Positions 1 through 8,579 of a stretch of 64,000 nt of DNA are shown in pieces. The stretch is from Streptomyces specialis (lineage in GTDB: Bacteria; Actinomycetota; Actinomycetes; Streptomycetales; Streptomycetaceae): NCBI RefSeq assembly GCF_001493375.1, contig NZ_LN929895.1, forward strand, positions 523,485-587,484, in the 5' to 3' direction. The position numbers and the translations under genes were made by a program. Position 1 is the first letter of the stretch. Each line of letters opens with the position of its first letter. The notes beneath the pieces are model-generated. The model was given only the letters and a program-made list of their open reading frames with translations. It searched no databases and was not told the origin of the DNA.

Positions 1-167
1 GACCGGCGCCGAATCCCCCCTGCCCGGGCGGAAGTCCTTCGTCGTCGTCCGCGAGGGCGGGGCGGGCCCGGGGGCCCCCCCCCCCCCCCCCCCCGCCCCC
101 CCCCGGGCCCCCCCGCCCCCCCCCCCCCCCCATCCCCCCTTCCCACCCGCCGCGTTCACACGGTTCG
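1..167. other. Window-edge stretch with poly-C run
   Basis: The first 60 bases read on the plus strand as an open, protein-like frame and may be the tail of a gene that starts outside the window; I do not recognise it. Positions 74-139 are almost pure C with a few G, ending just before the 3' end of the transporter gene. Such a run is not plausible coding sequence. It resembles the reverse complement of poly-G tails produced by two-colour Illumina chemistry, so this is probably a low-quality contig edge. Confidence 0.7.
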
Positions 168-1517
168 TCACGGGCGTGGCCGCCGGTCGGCCGGCATAAG
201 GGTCAACGCGACCGCCGCCGCGACGAGGAGCAGGCCGCCCGCCACGGTGATCGGGCTGGTGAGCGTGGCGAGTACGGCCAGGCCGATCGAACCGCCGACC
301 TGCCGTGAGCTGTTGATCACCCCCGAGGCCATGCCCGCCTCGCGGCGGTCCACGCCCGCCGTGGACGCCGTGCCGAGCGGCACGAAGCACATGCCGATGC
401 CGACGCTCGCGATCAGCGTGGGGCCGAGGATGGCCGCCAGGAAGCCGCCGTTCGCGTCGAACGCGGCGCCCATCCACAGGAATCCGAGCGCGGCGAACGT
501 TCCGCCGAGCGTCAGCAGCAGTCGCAGGCCGAACCGGGCGGCGGTCCGCGCCGAGAAGGCCGAGCCGATCACGATGCCGACGCAGAACGGCAGGAACGCG
601 AGGCCGGTCCGCGCCGGTCCGTAGCCGAGGGTCTCGTGCAGGTAGAGCGACGTGTAGTAGAACGCCGCGAACTGGGCCGAGAACAGCAGCATCATGAACA
701 GGTTCGCGGCCAGCACCGGCCGCCGCCGCAGCAGGCCTATGCGCAACAGCGGCTCGGGGGACCGCCGTTCGACCGCCACGAACGCCGCCCGCAGCACGGC
801 CGCCGCGCCCAGCGTGAGCAGGGTCTCCGCCGAGCCCCACGCCACGGTGCCGGTGCGGACGACCCCCAGCCCCAGCGCCGCCGCGCCCGCCGTCACCAGC
901 AGCGCGCCGCCCAGGTCCATCCTCGGTGCCGGGCCCTCGCGCCGGTCCGGTGCCAGCCGCAGGCCCGTGACGAGGGCGAACGCGACGATCGGGACGTTGA
1001 CGAGCATCACCGCCCGCCCCCCGAACCCCTCCGCCAGCACGCCGCCCGCCAGCACGCCGACCGCGCCGCCCGCCGCCGCCGTCGCGCCCCACAGGCCCAG
1101 CGCGCGGCTCAGCGCGGGGCCGGGCGGGAAGCCGGTGGTCAGCAGCGCCAGCGCGACCGGGGTCAGCGCCGCGGCGCCCATGCCCTGCACGGCGCGGGCG
1201 GCGATCAGCGCGGCCGGGTTCTGCGCCAGGCCGCCCGCGAGGCTGGCCAGTCCGAAGACGGCGAGCCCGCCGAGCAGCGTGACGCGGCGGCCCGCGATGT
1301 CGCCGAGCCGGCCGCCGAGCATCATCAGGCCGCCGAAGGTCAGCGCGTAGGCGTTGACGACCCAGGTCAGGCCCGCGTCGTCGAAGCCGAGATCGGTCCT
1401 GACGTCGGGCAGCGCCACGTTCACCACCGAGACGTCGAGCGCGACCATGAACTGCACGGTCAGCACGACGGTCAGCAGTTTTCCGCCCAGCGTCGCCGGG
1501 CGTTCGGCCACAGCCAT
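168..1517 (-). CDS. MFS drug exporter, DHA2-type
   Basis: Predicted proton-driven multidrug efflux pump of the inner membrane, 449 residues, hydrophobic throughout. The segment LDVSVVNVALPDV (residues 27-39) is the DHA2-type motif of TM1, and GGRLGDIAGRR (68-78) is MFS motif A between TM2 and TM3. I chose the ATG at 1517 because a GA-rich ribosome site lies just upstream and because the longer open frame to 1550 would run into the operator. It is divergent from a TetR regulator across a 109-bp region with two palindromes, the classical layout of a repressor controlling its own exporter. The substrate cannot be read from the sequence. Confidence 0.88.
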   Translation of the reverse strand: MAVAERPATLGGKLLTVVLTVQFMVALDVSVVNVALPDVRTDLGFDDAGLTWVVNAYALTFGGLMMLGGRLGDIAGRRVTLLGGLAVFGLASLAGGLAQNPAALIAARAVQGMGAAALTPVALALLTTGFPPGPALSRALGLWGATAAAGGAVGVLAGGVLAEGFGGRAVMLVNVPIVAFALVTGLRLAPDRREGPAPRMDLGGALLVTAGAAALGLGVVRTGTVAWGSAETLLTLGAAAVLRAAFVAVERRSPEPLLRIGLLRRRPVLAANLFMMLLFSAQFAAFYYTSLYLHETLGYGPARTGLAFLPFCVGIVIGSAFSARTAARFGLRLLLTLGGTFAALGFLWMGAAFDANGGFLAAILGPTLIASVGIGMCFVPLGTASTAGVDRREAGMASGVINSSRQVGGSIGLAVLATLTSPITVAGGLLLVAAAVALTLMPADRRPRP

Positions 1518-1548
1518 GAGGAGTCCCCCTCGTTCCGGAAGCCATATC

Positions 1549-1563
1549 ACGTACGGCGTACGT
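1549..1563. promoter_or_regulatory. Operator palindrome 1 (ACGTAC-N3-GTACGT)
   Basis: ACGTAC GGC GTACGT, perfect 6-bp arms with a 3-bp spacer, 32 bp upstream of the exporter start. An identical pair of arms recurs at 1584-1598. It is the likely binding site of the adjacent TetR-family repressor. Confidence 0.7.
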
Positions 1564-1583
1564 AATCTCTTCCCCAGCTCAAC

Positions 1584-1598
1584 ACGTACGATGTACGT
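1584..1598. promoter_or_regulatory. Operator palindrome 2 (ACGTAC-N3-GTACGT)
   Basis: ACGTAC GAT GTACGT, with the same arms and spacing as the site at 1549-1563, centre to centre 35 bp away. It is 28 bp upstream of the regulator start, so one site can serve each divergent promoter. Confidence 0.7.
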
Positions 1599-1626
1599 AC
1601 GTCAAGCAGCGAGAGGGAGGGGCGTC

Positions 1627-2265
1627 ATGGCCGCACCGCGCAAGTTCAGTGAGGACCGGCTGCGGGCCGCCGCGCTGGCGCTGGTGGACGAGAAGGGGCT
1701 CGCGGCCCTGACCATGCGGAACCTGGCCGCCGCGCTCGGCACCGGCGCCATGACGATCTACAACTACGTGGACGGGCGCGACGGTCTCGAACGCCTCCTC
1801 GTCGAGGCCGTGATGACCGCCGTCCGCCCGGTGCCCGGCGTCCCGTCCCCGGACTGGCGGGCCGATCTGCGGGCCGTCGCGGAGGCGCACTGGCGGGCGT
1901 TCCGCGCGCACCCGGACGTCATCCCGCTCGTCATGACCCGGCGCAGCCTCGACCTGCCGACGCTGGCCGGTGCCGAGGACATGCTCGACGCGCTCGCCCG
2001 TGGCGGCCGGTCCGGCGCGCGGCTGCTGATCGCGTTCCGGCTGGTGTCGGGGTTCGTCATGGGGTTCGCCCAGGCGGAGCTGGCCGGACCGTTGTCCATC
2101 GCGCCGGAGGAGACGGCCGAGGAGGTCATCGCCCGGGTGCGGGCCCTGCCCGCCGACCGTTTCCCCCGGCTCATCGAGATCGCGGAAGCGGCCCTGGACA
2201 GCGGACCCGAGGCGGAGTTCCACGCCGGGCTGGACCTGATCATCACCGGATTGACGAGCGGCTGA
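1627..2265 (+). CDS. TetR/AcrR-family transcriptional repressor
   Basis: DNA-binding regulator of 212 residues. Residues 10-50 carry the TetR helix-turn-helix, with the [20 protein letters not shown] recognition region typical of the family; the rest is the helical ligand-binding and dimerisation domain, related to the tetracycline-repressor C-terminal type. The ATG at 1627 follows a strong GGGAGG site at 1615-1620. The gene is divergent from the MFS exporter, and the two identical palindromes between them suggest autoregulation plus drug-responsive control of the exporter. The inducer is unknown. Confidence 0.88.
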   Translation: MAAPRKFSEDRLRAAALALVDEKGLAALTMRNLAAALGTGAMTIYNYVDGRDGLERLLVEAVMTAVRPVPGVPSPDWRADLRAVAEAHWRAFRAHPDVIPLVMTRRSLDLPTLAGAEDMLDALARGGRSGARLLIAFRLVSGFVMGFAQAELAGPLSIAPEETAEEVIARVRALPADRFPRLIEIAEAALDSGPEAEFHAGLDLIITGLTSG

Positions 2266-2397
2266 CCAGCATGTGAGACCGGTGTGTGAGCCTGACCACG
2301 TTTCTGTGGTGTTTCCGCGTGTCACGGCCTCCGGGTGGGCATGGCTGGTCGCGGAGACGGGTGACGCGGGGGTCCGCCTCGGTAGAATTCAGCCGAT

Positions 2398-2419
2398 CGT
2401 GACCGGTTTATCGGTCACG
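2398..2419 (+). promoter_or_regulatory. Inverted repeat in aspartate kinase leader
   Basis: CGTGACCG and CGGTCACG form perfect 8-bp arms around a 6-base AT-rich loop (2406-2411), ending 30 bp before the ask start. It could be an operator or a leader hairpin. I see no riboswitch fold or leader peptide. Confidence 0.45.
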
Positions 2420-2449
2420 GAGAGTAAGAGACACGAGGAGCGAGCAGAC

Positions 2450-3721
2450 GTGGGCCTTGTCGTGCAGAAGTACGGCGGCTCCTCCGTTGCCGATGCCGAT
2501 GGCATCAAGCGCGTCGCCAAGCGGATCGTCGAGGCCAAGAAGAACGGCCACCAGGTGGTCGTCGTGGTCTCCGCGATGGGCGATACGACGGACGAGCTCA
2601 TCGACCTGGCGAGCCAGGTGTCCCCCGTCGCCTCCGGGCGCGAGATGGACATGCTGCTGACCGCCGGAGAACGCATCTCCATGTCGCTGCTGGCGATGGC
2701 CGTGAAAGCCCTGGGCCACGAGGCGCAGTCCTTCACCGGCAGCCAGGCCGGCGTCATCACCGACTCCGTCCACAACAAAGCGCGCATCATCGACGTGACG
2801 CCGGGCCGCATCCAGAGCTCCGTGGACGAGGGCAACATCGCGATCGTCGCGGGCTTCCAGGGTGTCTCGCAGGACAAGAAGGACATCACCACCCTCGGCC
2901 GGGGCGGCTCCGACACCACGGCCGTGGCGCTCGCCGCCGCGCTCAACGCCGAGGTCTGCGAGATCTACACCGACGTGGACGGCGTGTTCACCGCCGACCC
3001 GCGCGTGGTGAAGAAGGCCCGCAAGATCGACTGGATCTCGTTCGAGGACATGCTGGAGCTGGCCAGCTCCGGCTCCAAGGTGCTCCTGCACCGCTGCGTC
3101 GAGTACGCCCGGCGCTACAACATCCCCATCCACGTCAGGTCGTCCTTCTCGGGGTTGCAGGGCACCTGGGTCAGCAACGAGCCGCTGGGAGCGAAGCCGG
3201 TGGAGCAGGCAATCATCTCGGGTGTCGCCCACGACACCTCCGAGGCCAAGATCACGGTCGTCGGCGTCCCGGACAAGCCGGGCGAGGCCGCGACGATCTT
3301 CCGGGCCATCGCGGACACCGGGATCAACATCGACATGATCGTCCAGAACGTGTCCGCCGCCGCGACGGGGCTGACCGACATCTCCTTCACGCTTCCCACC
3401 AGCGAGGGGAGCCGGGCGATCGAGGCGCTGGAGAAGCACCGCGACACCATCGGGTTCGACAGCCTCCGGTACGACGACCAGATCGCGAAGATCTCCCTCG
3501 TCGGCGCGGGCATGAAGACGAACCCGGGCGTCACGGCCACGTTCTTCGAGGCCCTGTCCGACGCCGGGGTCAACATCGAGCTGATCTCCACCTCCGAGAT
3601 CCGGATCTCGGTCGTGACCCGCGAGGACGACGTCGCCCAGGCCGTCCGCGCCGTCCACTCGGCGTTCGGACTCGACAGCGAGAGCGACGAGGCCGTCGTC
3701 TACGGAGGCACCGGCCGCTGA
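2450..3721 (+). CDS. lysC: Aspartate kinase
   Basis: Phosphorylates L-aspartate, the first step to lysine, threonine, methionine and diaminopimelate for the cell wall. The protein has 423 residues, the usual actinobacterial length. The N-terminal KYGGSS (7-12) is the kinase signature and [19 protein letters not shown] mark the substrate and ATP site. The C-terminal 150 residues are two ACT domains (Gxx[17 protein letters not shown]) for feedback control by lysine and threonine. The GTG at 2450 has a GAGGAG site 9 bases upstream. In this family an internal start often makes a separate beta subunit; I cannot confirm it here. The usual downstream asd gene is absent: a terminator-like hairpin and a sigma factor follow instead. 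Confidence 0.95.
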   Translation: MGLVVQKYGGSSVADADGIKRVAKRIVEAKKNGHQVVVVVSAMGDTTDELIDLASQVSPVASGREMDMLLTAGERISMSLLAMAVKALGHEAQSFTGSQAGVITDSVHNKARIIDVTPGRIQSSVDEGNIAIVAGFQGVSQDKKDITTLGRGGSDTTAVALAAALNAEVCEIYTDVDGVFTADPRVVKKARKIDWISFEDMLELASSGSKVLLHRCVEYARRYNIPIHVRSSFSGLQGTWVSNEPLGAKPVEQAIISGVAHDTSEAKITVVGVPDKPGEAATIFRAIADTGINIDMIVQNVSAAATGLTDISFTLPTSEGSRAIEALEKHRDTIGFDSLRYDDQIAKISLVGAGMKTNPGVTATFFEALSDAGVNIELISTSEIRISVVTREDDVAQAVRAVHSAFGLDSESDEAVVYGGTGR

Positions 3722-3790
3722 TCACCTGCACCGACCGAATTCGGCCGTATGTGAAGCTTCCGTGACCAACTCGTAGGCCAGAACGGGTTG

Positions 3791-3861
3791 CTCCCGGTCG
3801 ATCGGCCGGGAGACCATTTCACTCCCCGCACCGCTTCGTGGAACCAGCGCGGTGCGGGGAG
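3791..3861 (+). terminator. Two hairpins downstream of ask
   Basis: The main hairpin pairs CTCCCCGCACCGC (3822-3834) with its exact complement at 3849-3861: 13 bp, 14-base loop, followed by a short T-rich tract. A smaller one, CTCCCGG/CCGGGAG, lies at 3791-3812. Probable intrinsic terminator of ask. Confidence 0.75.
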
Positions 3862-3973
3862 CGTCTTTGTGCCCGCTGCGAGGTCTGCGGCACTCGCATC
3901 AGACAGGACATATACGGCAGGCGGTTGGAATGAGATCGAGAGCGACGAACGCCCCCGTCCCGACCGCTCCGTA

Positions 3974-3999
3974 CAACCTTTGCGGGGAAAAGCGTGTCC
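3974..3999 (+). promoter_or_regulatory. Possible ECF-type promoter
   Basis: CAACC at 3974-3978 and GTCC at 3996-3999, 17 bases apart, resemble the -35 (CAACC/GGAAC) and -10 (CGTC-like) elements used by ECF sigma factors. It lies about 100 bp upstream of the sigma gene and would fit autoregulation. Judged by eye only. Confidence 0.3.
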
Positions 4000-4096
4000 A
4001 ACTGGCGTGGCAGAGGTCTTCGAGTTCCCGGCAGCGCTCCCGCGACGCCTTCCGTTCCCCGCGTCGTCGTCCCGAGCAGGAGCCGGGAGCACGCCT

Positions 4097-4678
4097 GTGA
4101 CGGCACCGCTGCCCGCGCCCAGGCCGGCCCGTATCCACGCCCCCGCCGCCGAGGATGCGAACGACGCGATGACTGAGGTCGCCGCCGGCACCACGATCGA
4201 CCACCTGACCGAGACGTACCGCGCGCACTACCGCTCGCTCCTCGGGCTCGCCGCCCTCCTGCTGGACGACACCGCGTCCTGCGAGGACGTGGTGCAGGAG
4301 GCGTTCATCCGCGTCCACTCCGCGCGCACCCGGGTCCGCGACCGCGACAAGACGCTCGCGTACCTGCGGCAGACCGTCGTCAACCTCTCCCGCTCCACGC
4401 TGCGCCGCCGCATCCTCGGCCTGAAGCTGCTGTCCAAGCCGATGCCGAACATGGCGAGCGCCGAGGAGGGCGCGTACGAGCAGTTGGAGCGCGCCGACCT
4501 GATCCAGGCCATGCGCGGGCTCCAGCGCCGCCAGCGCGAGGTGCTCGTCCTGCGGTACTTCGCGGACATGACCGAGGCCGAGGTCGCCAAGGCCCTCGGC
4601 ATCTCGGCGGGGTCGGTGAAGGCGTACGGCTCGCGAGGCATCGCCGCACTACGGGTGGCCATGGAGGCCGCGCGATGA
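4097..4678 (+). CDS. ECF-type (SigE-like) RNA polymerase sigma factor
   Basis: Extracytoplasmic-function sigma factor. The core holds region 2 (YRAHYRSLLGLAALLLDD...CEDVVQEAFIR, contacting core polymerase and the -10 element) and region 4 (RRQREVLVLRYFADMTEAEVAKALGIS, -35 recognition helix-turn-helix). I chose the GTG at 4097 because GGGAG lies 7 bases upstream, giving 193 residues; an ATG at 4169 giving 169 residues is the main alternative, with a poorer ribosome site. The stop overlaps the start of the next gene (ATGA), so the sigma factor and the membrane protein are translationally coupled, as is usual for a sigma factor and its regulator. Confidence 0.85.
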   Translation: MTAPLPAPRPARIHAPAAEDANDAMTEVAAGTTIDHLTETYRAHYRSLLGLAALLLDDTASCEDVVQEAFIRVHSARTRVRDRDKTLAYLRQTVVNLSRSTLRRRILGLKLLSKPMPNMASAEEGAYEQLERADLIQAMRGLQRRQREVLVLRYFADMTEAEVAKALGISAGSVKAYGSRGIAALRVAMEAAR

Positions 4679-5916
4679 CCGAGCACGAACCCGGCCCGGG
4701 GACCCGCCCCGAGCCGGCCCCCGAGTCCGTACCCGAGCCGGTGGCCGACGCCGGGCCGGCGCCGTCCCCGCTGGACGACGAGGAAGCCCTGCGGCAGTTG
4801 CTGCGGGACATCGTGGACGACCTCGAACCCTCCGCCGCCTCCCTGGAGCACCTGCGGGCCGCCGTGCCCGCGCGCATGCGGCGCCGCCGCCAGGTGCTGG
4901 CCGGCGCCACCGCCTCCGTCGCCGTCGTCGCCGTGGGACTCGTCCTGGTGGTCTCCGCCGTGGCCGACGTCACCGGCGGGGACGACGGGACCACGCTCGA
5001 CGCGGGCGAGGGACACGCCGCCACCGGCGACCTCGGCCAGTCCGACACCGGCGGCGAACTCGGCGGCTACCCGTCCGGCGGACTCGCCTCCGGCGACGAC
5101 GCCGAGGCCGGCGGCGACTCCGGCGGCGGCGAGCCCACCGGCGAGGAGGCCGGCGCCGCCGAATCCACGCCCGACGCCTGGGAGACCATGGGCGTCACCT
5201 CCCCGTCCTGCGACCGGGGCCAGCTCGGCAGCGTCCAGACGTCGATGTCCCCGCCCGACGCCGAGGGCCGCGTCTACGGCCTGATCCGCGTCTCGAACGT
5301 CTCCGACCAGCCCTGCCGCGTCGAGGGCAACGGCGACATGGCCGCGCTGCCGCTCGGCGCCGTCGCGTCCGCCGCCGAGGTGCAGATCGTGGACCGCACC
5401 GAGGGCGACGGCGCGCCGCTGCTGCCGCCGCCGGACGAGACCCTCGAACAGCTCGTCCTCCCGCCGGGCGAGGCGTACGAGGTGCGGTTCGCGTTCGTGC
5501 CCGACACCGGCGTGGGCAGTTGCGAGGTCGAGGCCCTGCCCGCCGCCGGCTCCGGCGAGGAGCCCCCGCCGCTCGCCGCCGACGACCCCGACACCGCCGT
5601 CTCTCCCAACCTGCGCCGCGCCGCGGACGGGGGCGCCACGCTCAGCGACGACAGCGGCTCCGGCGGCGACACCCCCGCCGGATCGGGCGAGGGCGGCGCC
5701 ACCGAAGGCGGCACCGGGGGAGTCGGCAGCGAGCCGACCGAAGGCCCCACCGAGGAGCCCCCCGGCGACACCGGCGGCACCACCGGCCCCGACGAGGTCG
5801 TCCTCCTGCGCTACACCCCGGCCGCCGGCGAGCCGGAGGCGGCCGAGATCCGCCTGGAGGGCGACTGCTCCGGAACGATCTACCGCACGGGTGTGCTGGA
5901 GGCCCCCACGGCGTAG
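4675..5916 (+). CDS. Single-pass membrane protein coupled to ECF sigma factor
   Basis: Protein of 413 residues with an acidic, proline-rich cytoplasmic N-terminus, a basic stop (RMRRRR, 68-73) and one transmembrane segment at about 74-97. An extracellular Gly/Ser/Glu-rich linker leads to a globular domain with three cysteines at about 180-300, similar in style to DUF4232 domains, then another low-complexity linker and a short C-terminal part. It overlaps the sigma gene by 4 bp. By position it may be an anti-sigma factor or sensor, but the N-terminus shows no recognisable zinc anti-sigma motif (HXXXCXXC). Function inferred only from context. Confidence 0.7.
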   Translation: MTEHEPGPGTRPEPAPESVPEPVADAGPAPSPLDDEEALRQLLRDIVDDLEPSAASLEHLRAAVPARMRRRRQVLAGATASVAVVAVGLVLVVSAVADVTGGDDGTTLDAGEGHAATGDLGQSDTGGELGGYPSGGLASGDDAEAGGDSGGGEPTGEEAGAAESTPDAWETMGVTSPSCDRGQLGSVQTSMSPPDAEGRVYGLIRVSNVSDQPCRVEGNGDMAALPLGAVASAAEVQIVDRTEGDGAPLLPPPDETLEQLVLPPGEAYEVRFAFVPDTGVGSCEVEALPAAGSGEEPPPLAADDPDTAVSPNLRRAADGGATLSDDSGSGGDTPAGSGEGGATEGGTGGVGSEPTEGPTEEPPGDTGGTTGPDEVVLLRYTPAAGEPEAAEIRLEGDCSGTIYRTGVLEAPTA

Positions 5917-5934
5917 CGGTCGCGGCGGCGGAAG

Positions 5935-5940
5935 TACCGT
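5935..5940 (+). promoter_or_regulatory. -10 box TACCGT of a likely leaderless transcript
   Basis: TACCGT followed after 7 bases by the GTG start of the SURF1 gene at 5948. The same TANNNT-N6/7-RTG arrangement occurs at several genes in this window and suggests transcription starting at the start codon. Confidence 0.4.
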
Positions 5941-5947
5941 GGACGCC

Positions 5948-6778
5948 GTGTACCGGTTCCTCCTGACACCCCGCTGGTGGGCGATCAACCTCTTCGTGAT
6001 CCTGTCCATCCCCGTCTGCCTCGCGGCGGGCATGTGGCAGCTCGCGCGGTTCGAGGACCAGGTCGATCAGCACAACGAGCAGCGGGAGAAGAGCCGCACG
6101 GCCGACGAGGCCCAGGCCCGCCCGCTCGCCGAGTTCCTGCCGCTCACCGCCGAATCGGTCGGCGAACAGGCCGCCGTCACCGGCACCTACGACACCGGGC
6201 ACCAGCTCCTGGTCCCCGACCGTGAGCTGGAGGGCGAGCGCGGGTTCTACGTGCTGACGCCGCTGCTGCCCTCCGACGGCTCACCGGCCGTGCCCGTCGT
6301 CCGGGGCTGGCTGCCCGGCGCGGCCGACGCCGCCGCCGCGCCCGCGCCACCGGCCGGCGAGGTGACCGTCACGGGCGCCGTCCAGGCCGCCGAGTCGCCC
6401 AGCGAGGTCCTCACCGCGACCACCGGCCTGCCCAGCGGCCAGCTCGGCGTGATCGGCGCGGCCTCCCTCATCAACGTGCTCCCGTACGACGTCGCGGACG
6501 CGTGGATCACCGTCCGCGACGCCGACGAGCCGATGACGGCCGTGCCCGCCACCGCGCCCACCGGCACGGGGCTGGACATGGACGCGTTCCAGAACCTCGG
6601 CTACACCGCCGAGTGGTTCGTCTTCGCCGCGTTCGCCGTCTTCATGTGGTTCCGCCTCTTCCGGCGGGAGGTCGAGACCCGGCACGACGCCGAGCTGGGC
6701 CTCATCCCCCCGCAGCCGGCGTCGGCTTCGGCGGAAGGTGCCGTTGCGCGAACCGGATCTCCTGCGCCACCTGCTTGA
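5948..6778 (+). CDS. SURF1-family protein
   Basis: Membrane protein linked to assembly of cytochrome c oxidase, 276 residues. It has the family layout: an N-terminal transmembrane helix (about 10-28) followed by the SURF1 start GMWQLARFE, a periplasmic domain with the conserved VVRGWLPG segment, and a second transmembrane helix near 220-237 (EWFVFAAFAVFMWFRLF). The GTG at 5948 matches the usual N-terminus (MYRFLLTPRWW) and sits 7 bases after a -10-like TACCGT. Its 3' end overlaps that of the convergent peptidase gene by 77 bp. Confidence 0.88.
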   Translation: MYRFLLTPRWWAINLFVILSIPVCLAAGMWQLARFEDQVDQHNEQREKSRTADEAQARPLAEFLPLTAESVGEQAAVTGTYDTGHQLLVPDRELEGERGFYVLTPLLPSDGSPAVPVVRGWLPGAADAAAAPAPPAGEVTVTGAVQAAESPSEVLTATTGLPSGQLGVIGAASLINVLPYDVADAWITVRDADEPMTAVPATAPTGTGLDMDAFQNLGYTAEWFVFAAFAVFMWFRLFRREVETRHDAELGLIPPQPASASAEGAVARTGSPAPPA

Positions 6779-8579
6779 TCCGCTCCTCCACGACCAGCGA
6801 GCCGTGCCCCGCGTCGTACCGGTACACCTCGTGGACCGCGCCGCGCGCCGCGAGCCGCTCCACGTAGTTCTCGATCTGCCGGATCGGGCAGCGCGGATCG
6901 TTCACCCCCGCCGAGATGTAGACCGGCGCCCGCACCTGGTCCACGTACGTGATCGGCGACGACGCCGCCCACCGCTCGGGCACCTCCTCCGGGGTGCCGC
7001 CCAGCAGCGTGCGGTCCATCGCCTTCAGGGCCTCCATCTCGTCGTCGTACGCCGCCACGTAGTCCGCGACGGGCACGGCGGCGACGCCCACGGCCCACGA
7101 GTCCGGCATCGTGCCGACGCCCAGCAGCGTCAGATAGCCGCCCCACGAGCCGCCGGTCAGCACCAGGCGCTCCGGATCGGCCAGCCCGTACTCCAGGCAC
7201 CAGTCCCGGACCGCCGCGATGTCCTCCAGCTCGATCAGCCCGACCCGGTGCTTCAGCGCGTCCGTCCACGCCCGGCCGTACCCCGTGGAACCCCGGTAGT
7301 TGACGCGGACCACCGCGAAACCGTGATCCAGCCAGGCCGCCGGACCGGCCGCGAAGGCGTCGCTGTCGTGCGCGGTCGGACCGCCGTGGATGTCGAACAC
7401 CGTGGGGAACGGGCCGTCACCGCCGCCCGGCGGCTTCTGCACCAGCGCGTGCACCGTGCCGCCCGGACCCTCGACCCACACGTCCATCACGGGCACCGAG
7501 CCCGGCGCCCGTATCCCCGGCGGGTCCAGCACGATCCGCCCGGCCGTGGACCGCACCTGCGGCGGCTCGGCGGCCGACGACCACAGGTACTCCACCGTGC
7601 CGTCGGGGCGGGCCGTCGCGCCCGAGATCGTGCCCGTCGGGGTGTCCAGCCGCACCAGCTCGCCGCCGGACGGATCGTCCCCGGTCAGGTCGTACCGCCA
7701 GAGCTGGCTGCGCGCCCGGTGGTCGTGGGCGATCATCAGCCCGCTGCCGTCCGGGAACCACTCGGCGTGCACATCGCCCGGCAGGCTCGACGGCAGCTCC
7801 GTCTCCTCGCCGGTCAGCGGGTTCCAGATCATCGGCTGCCAGCGGCCCAGCCGCTGATGCCCGATGAGCAGCCGGGGGTCCCCGGCGACGGGCGCGAAGC
7901 CCAGCACCGACAGGCCCAGCTCCTTCGTGCCGCCCTCGGTGTCGTCCAGCTCCGCGACGACACTGCCGTCCAGCCGCGTCACCCGCACCGCCGAGTGCAT
8001 CGCGTCGCCGTGCTCGGTGTGCTCGATCGCCAGCAGCGTGCTGTCGTGCGACAGGTCACCGACGCCCGCCGACTGCCGGTGCCGGTACACCTCGACCGGC
8101 TCGCCGCCCGGCCGCACCACGTGGATCGTGGTCCCGGCCTCGTCGGTCATCCGCCCGACCACGACCGTGCCGTCCCGGCCCATCGCCAGCCCCGCCGGAT
8201 ACGCGGGGTCGAGACCCGGCACCGCCGGCTCGTCGGGGCCGCCGCCGAACGGCTGCCGCATCCACACGCCGAACTCGTCGCCGTCCGTGTCGGAGAACCA
8301 CCACAGCCACGCGCCGTCCGGGGACAGCGCGCCGTCCACCGTGCCGTTCGGCCGGTCGGTGGCCTGCCGCTGCTCGCCCGTGGACCGGTCCCACGTGTAC
8401 AGCTCGAACGTGCCCGTCGCGTTCGACACGAAGACGGAACGATCCGGCGCCTCCGGCGCCCAGTGCGGCAGCCCGACGCGCGGCGCCCGGAACCGCTTCT
8501 CCCAGTCCGGCATCGACCCCTCGGCCGGGCCGTTCCCCGTCTCGCCCGTCCCGCCCGTCGCGCCCGTCGTGTCAGTCAT
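6702..8579 (-). CDS. S9-family prolyl oligopeptidase
   Basis: Predicted cytosolic serine peptidase of the prolyl oligopeptidase/acylaminoacyl peptidase family, 625 residues. The N-terminal two thirds is a beta-propeller with repeated WFSDTDGDEFG- and DLSHDS-type blades, and the C-terminal 250 residues form the alpha/beta hydrolase. The nucleophile Ser478 lies in GGSWGGY, with probable Asp561 (GVNDPR) and His592 (AGHGS). The start codon overlaps the RidA stop by 8 bp, so it is translated from the same message as DUF4177-RidA. The substrate is unknown. Confidence 0.9.
   Translation of the reverse strand: MTDTTGATGGTGETGNGPAEGSMPDWEKRFRAPRVGLPHWAPEAPDRSVFVSNATGTFELYTWDRSTGEQRQATDRPNGTVDGALSPDGAWLWWFSDTDGDEFGVWMRQPFGGGPDEPAVPGLDPAYPAGLAMGRDGTVVVGRMTDEAGTTIHVVRPGGEPVEVYRHRQSAGVGDLSHDSTLLAIEHTEHGDAMHSAVRVTRLDGSVVAELDDTEGGTKELGLSVLGFAPVAGDPRLLIGHQRLGRWQPMIWNPLTGEETELPSSLPGDVHAEWFPDGSGLMIAHDHRARSQLWRYDLTGDDPSGGELVRLDTPTGTISGATARPDGTVEYLWSSAAEPPQVRSTAGRIVLDPPGIRAPGSVPVMDVWVEGPGGTVHALVQKPPGGGDGPFPTVFDIHGGPTAHDSDAFAAGPAAWLDHGFAVVRVNYRGSTGYGRAWTDALKHRVGLIELEDIAAVRDWCLEYGLADPERLVLTGGSWGGYLTLLGVGTMPDSWAVGVAAVPVADYVAAYDDEMEALKAMDRTLLGGTPEEVPERWAASSPITYVDQVRAPVYISAGVNDPRCPIRQIENYVERLAARGAVHEVYRYDAGHGSLVVEERIKQVAQEIRFAQRHLPPKPTPAAGG

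Noticed and set aside
2398..2419. Lysine riboswitch in the ask leader
   Set aside because: Only a single 8-bp inverted repeat is present; the leader is too short and lacks any multi-helix core.
2273..2449. N-terminal extension of aspartate kinase
   Set aside because: The open frame continues upstream, but the conserved start is GTG 2450 with GAGGAG before it; the upstream region contains an inverted repeat.
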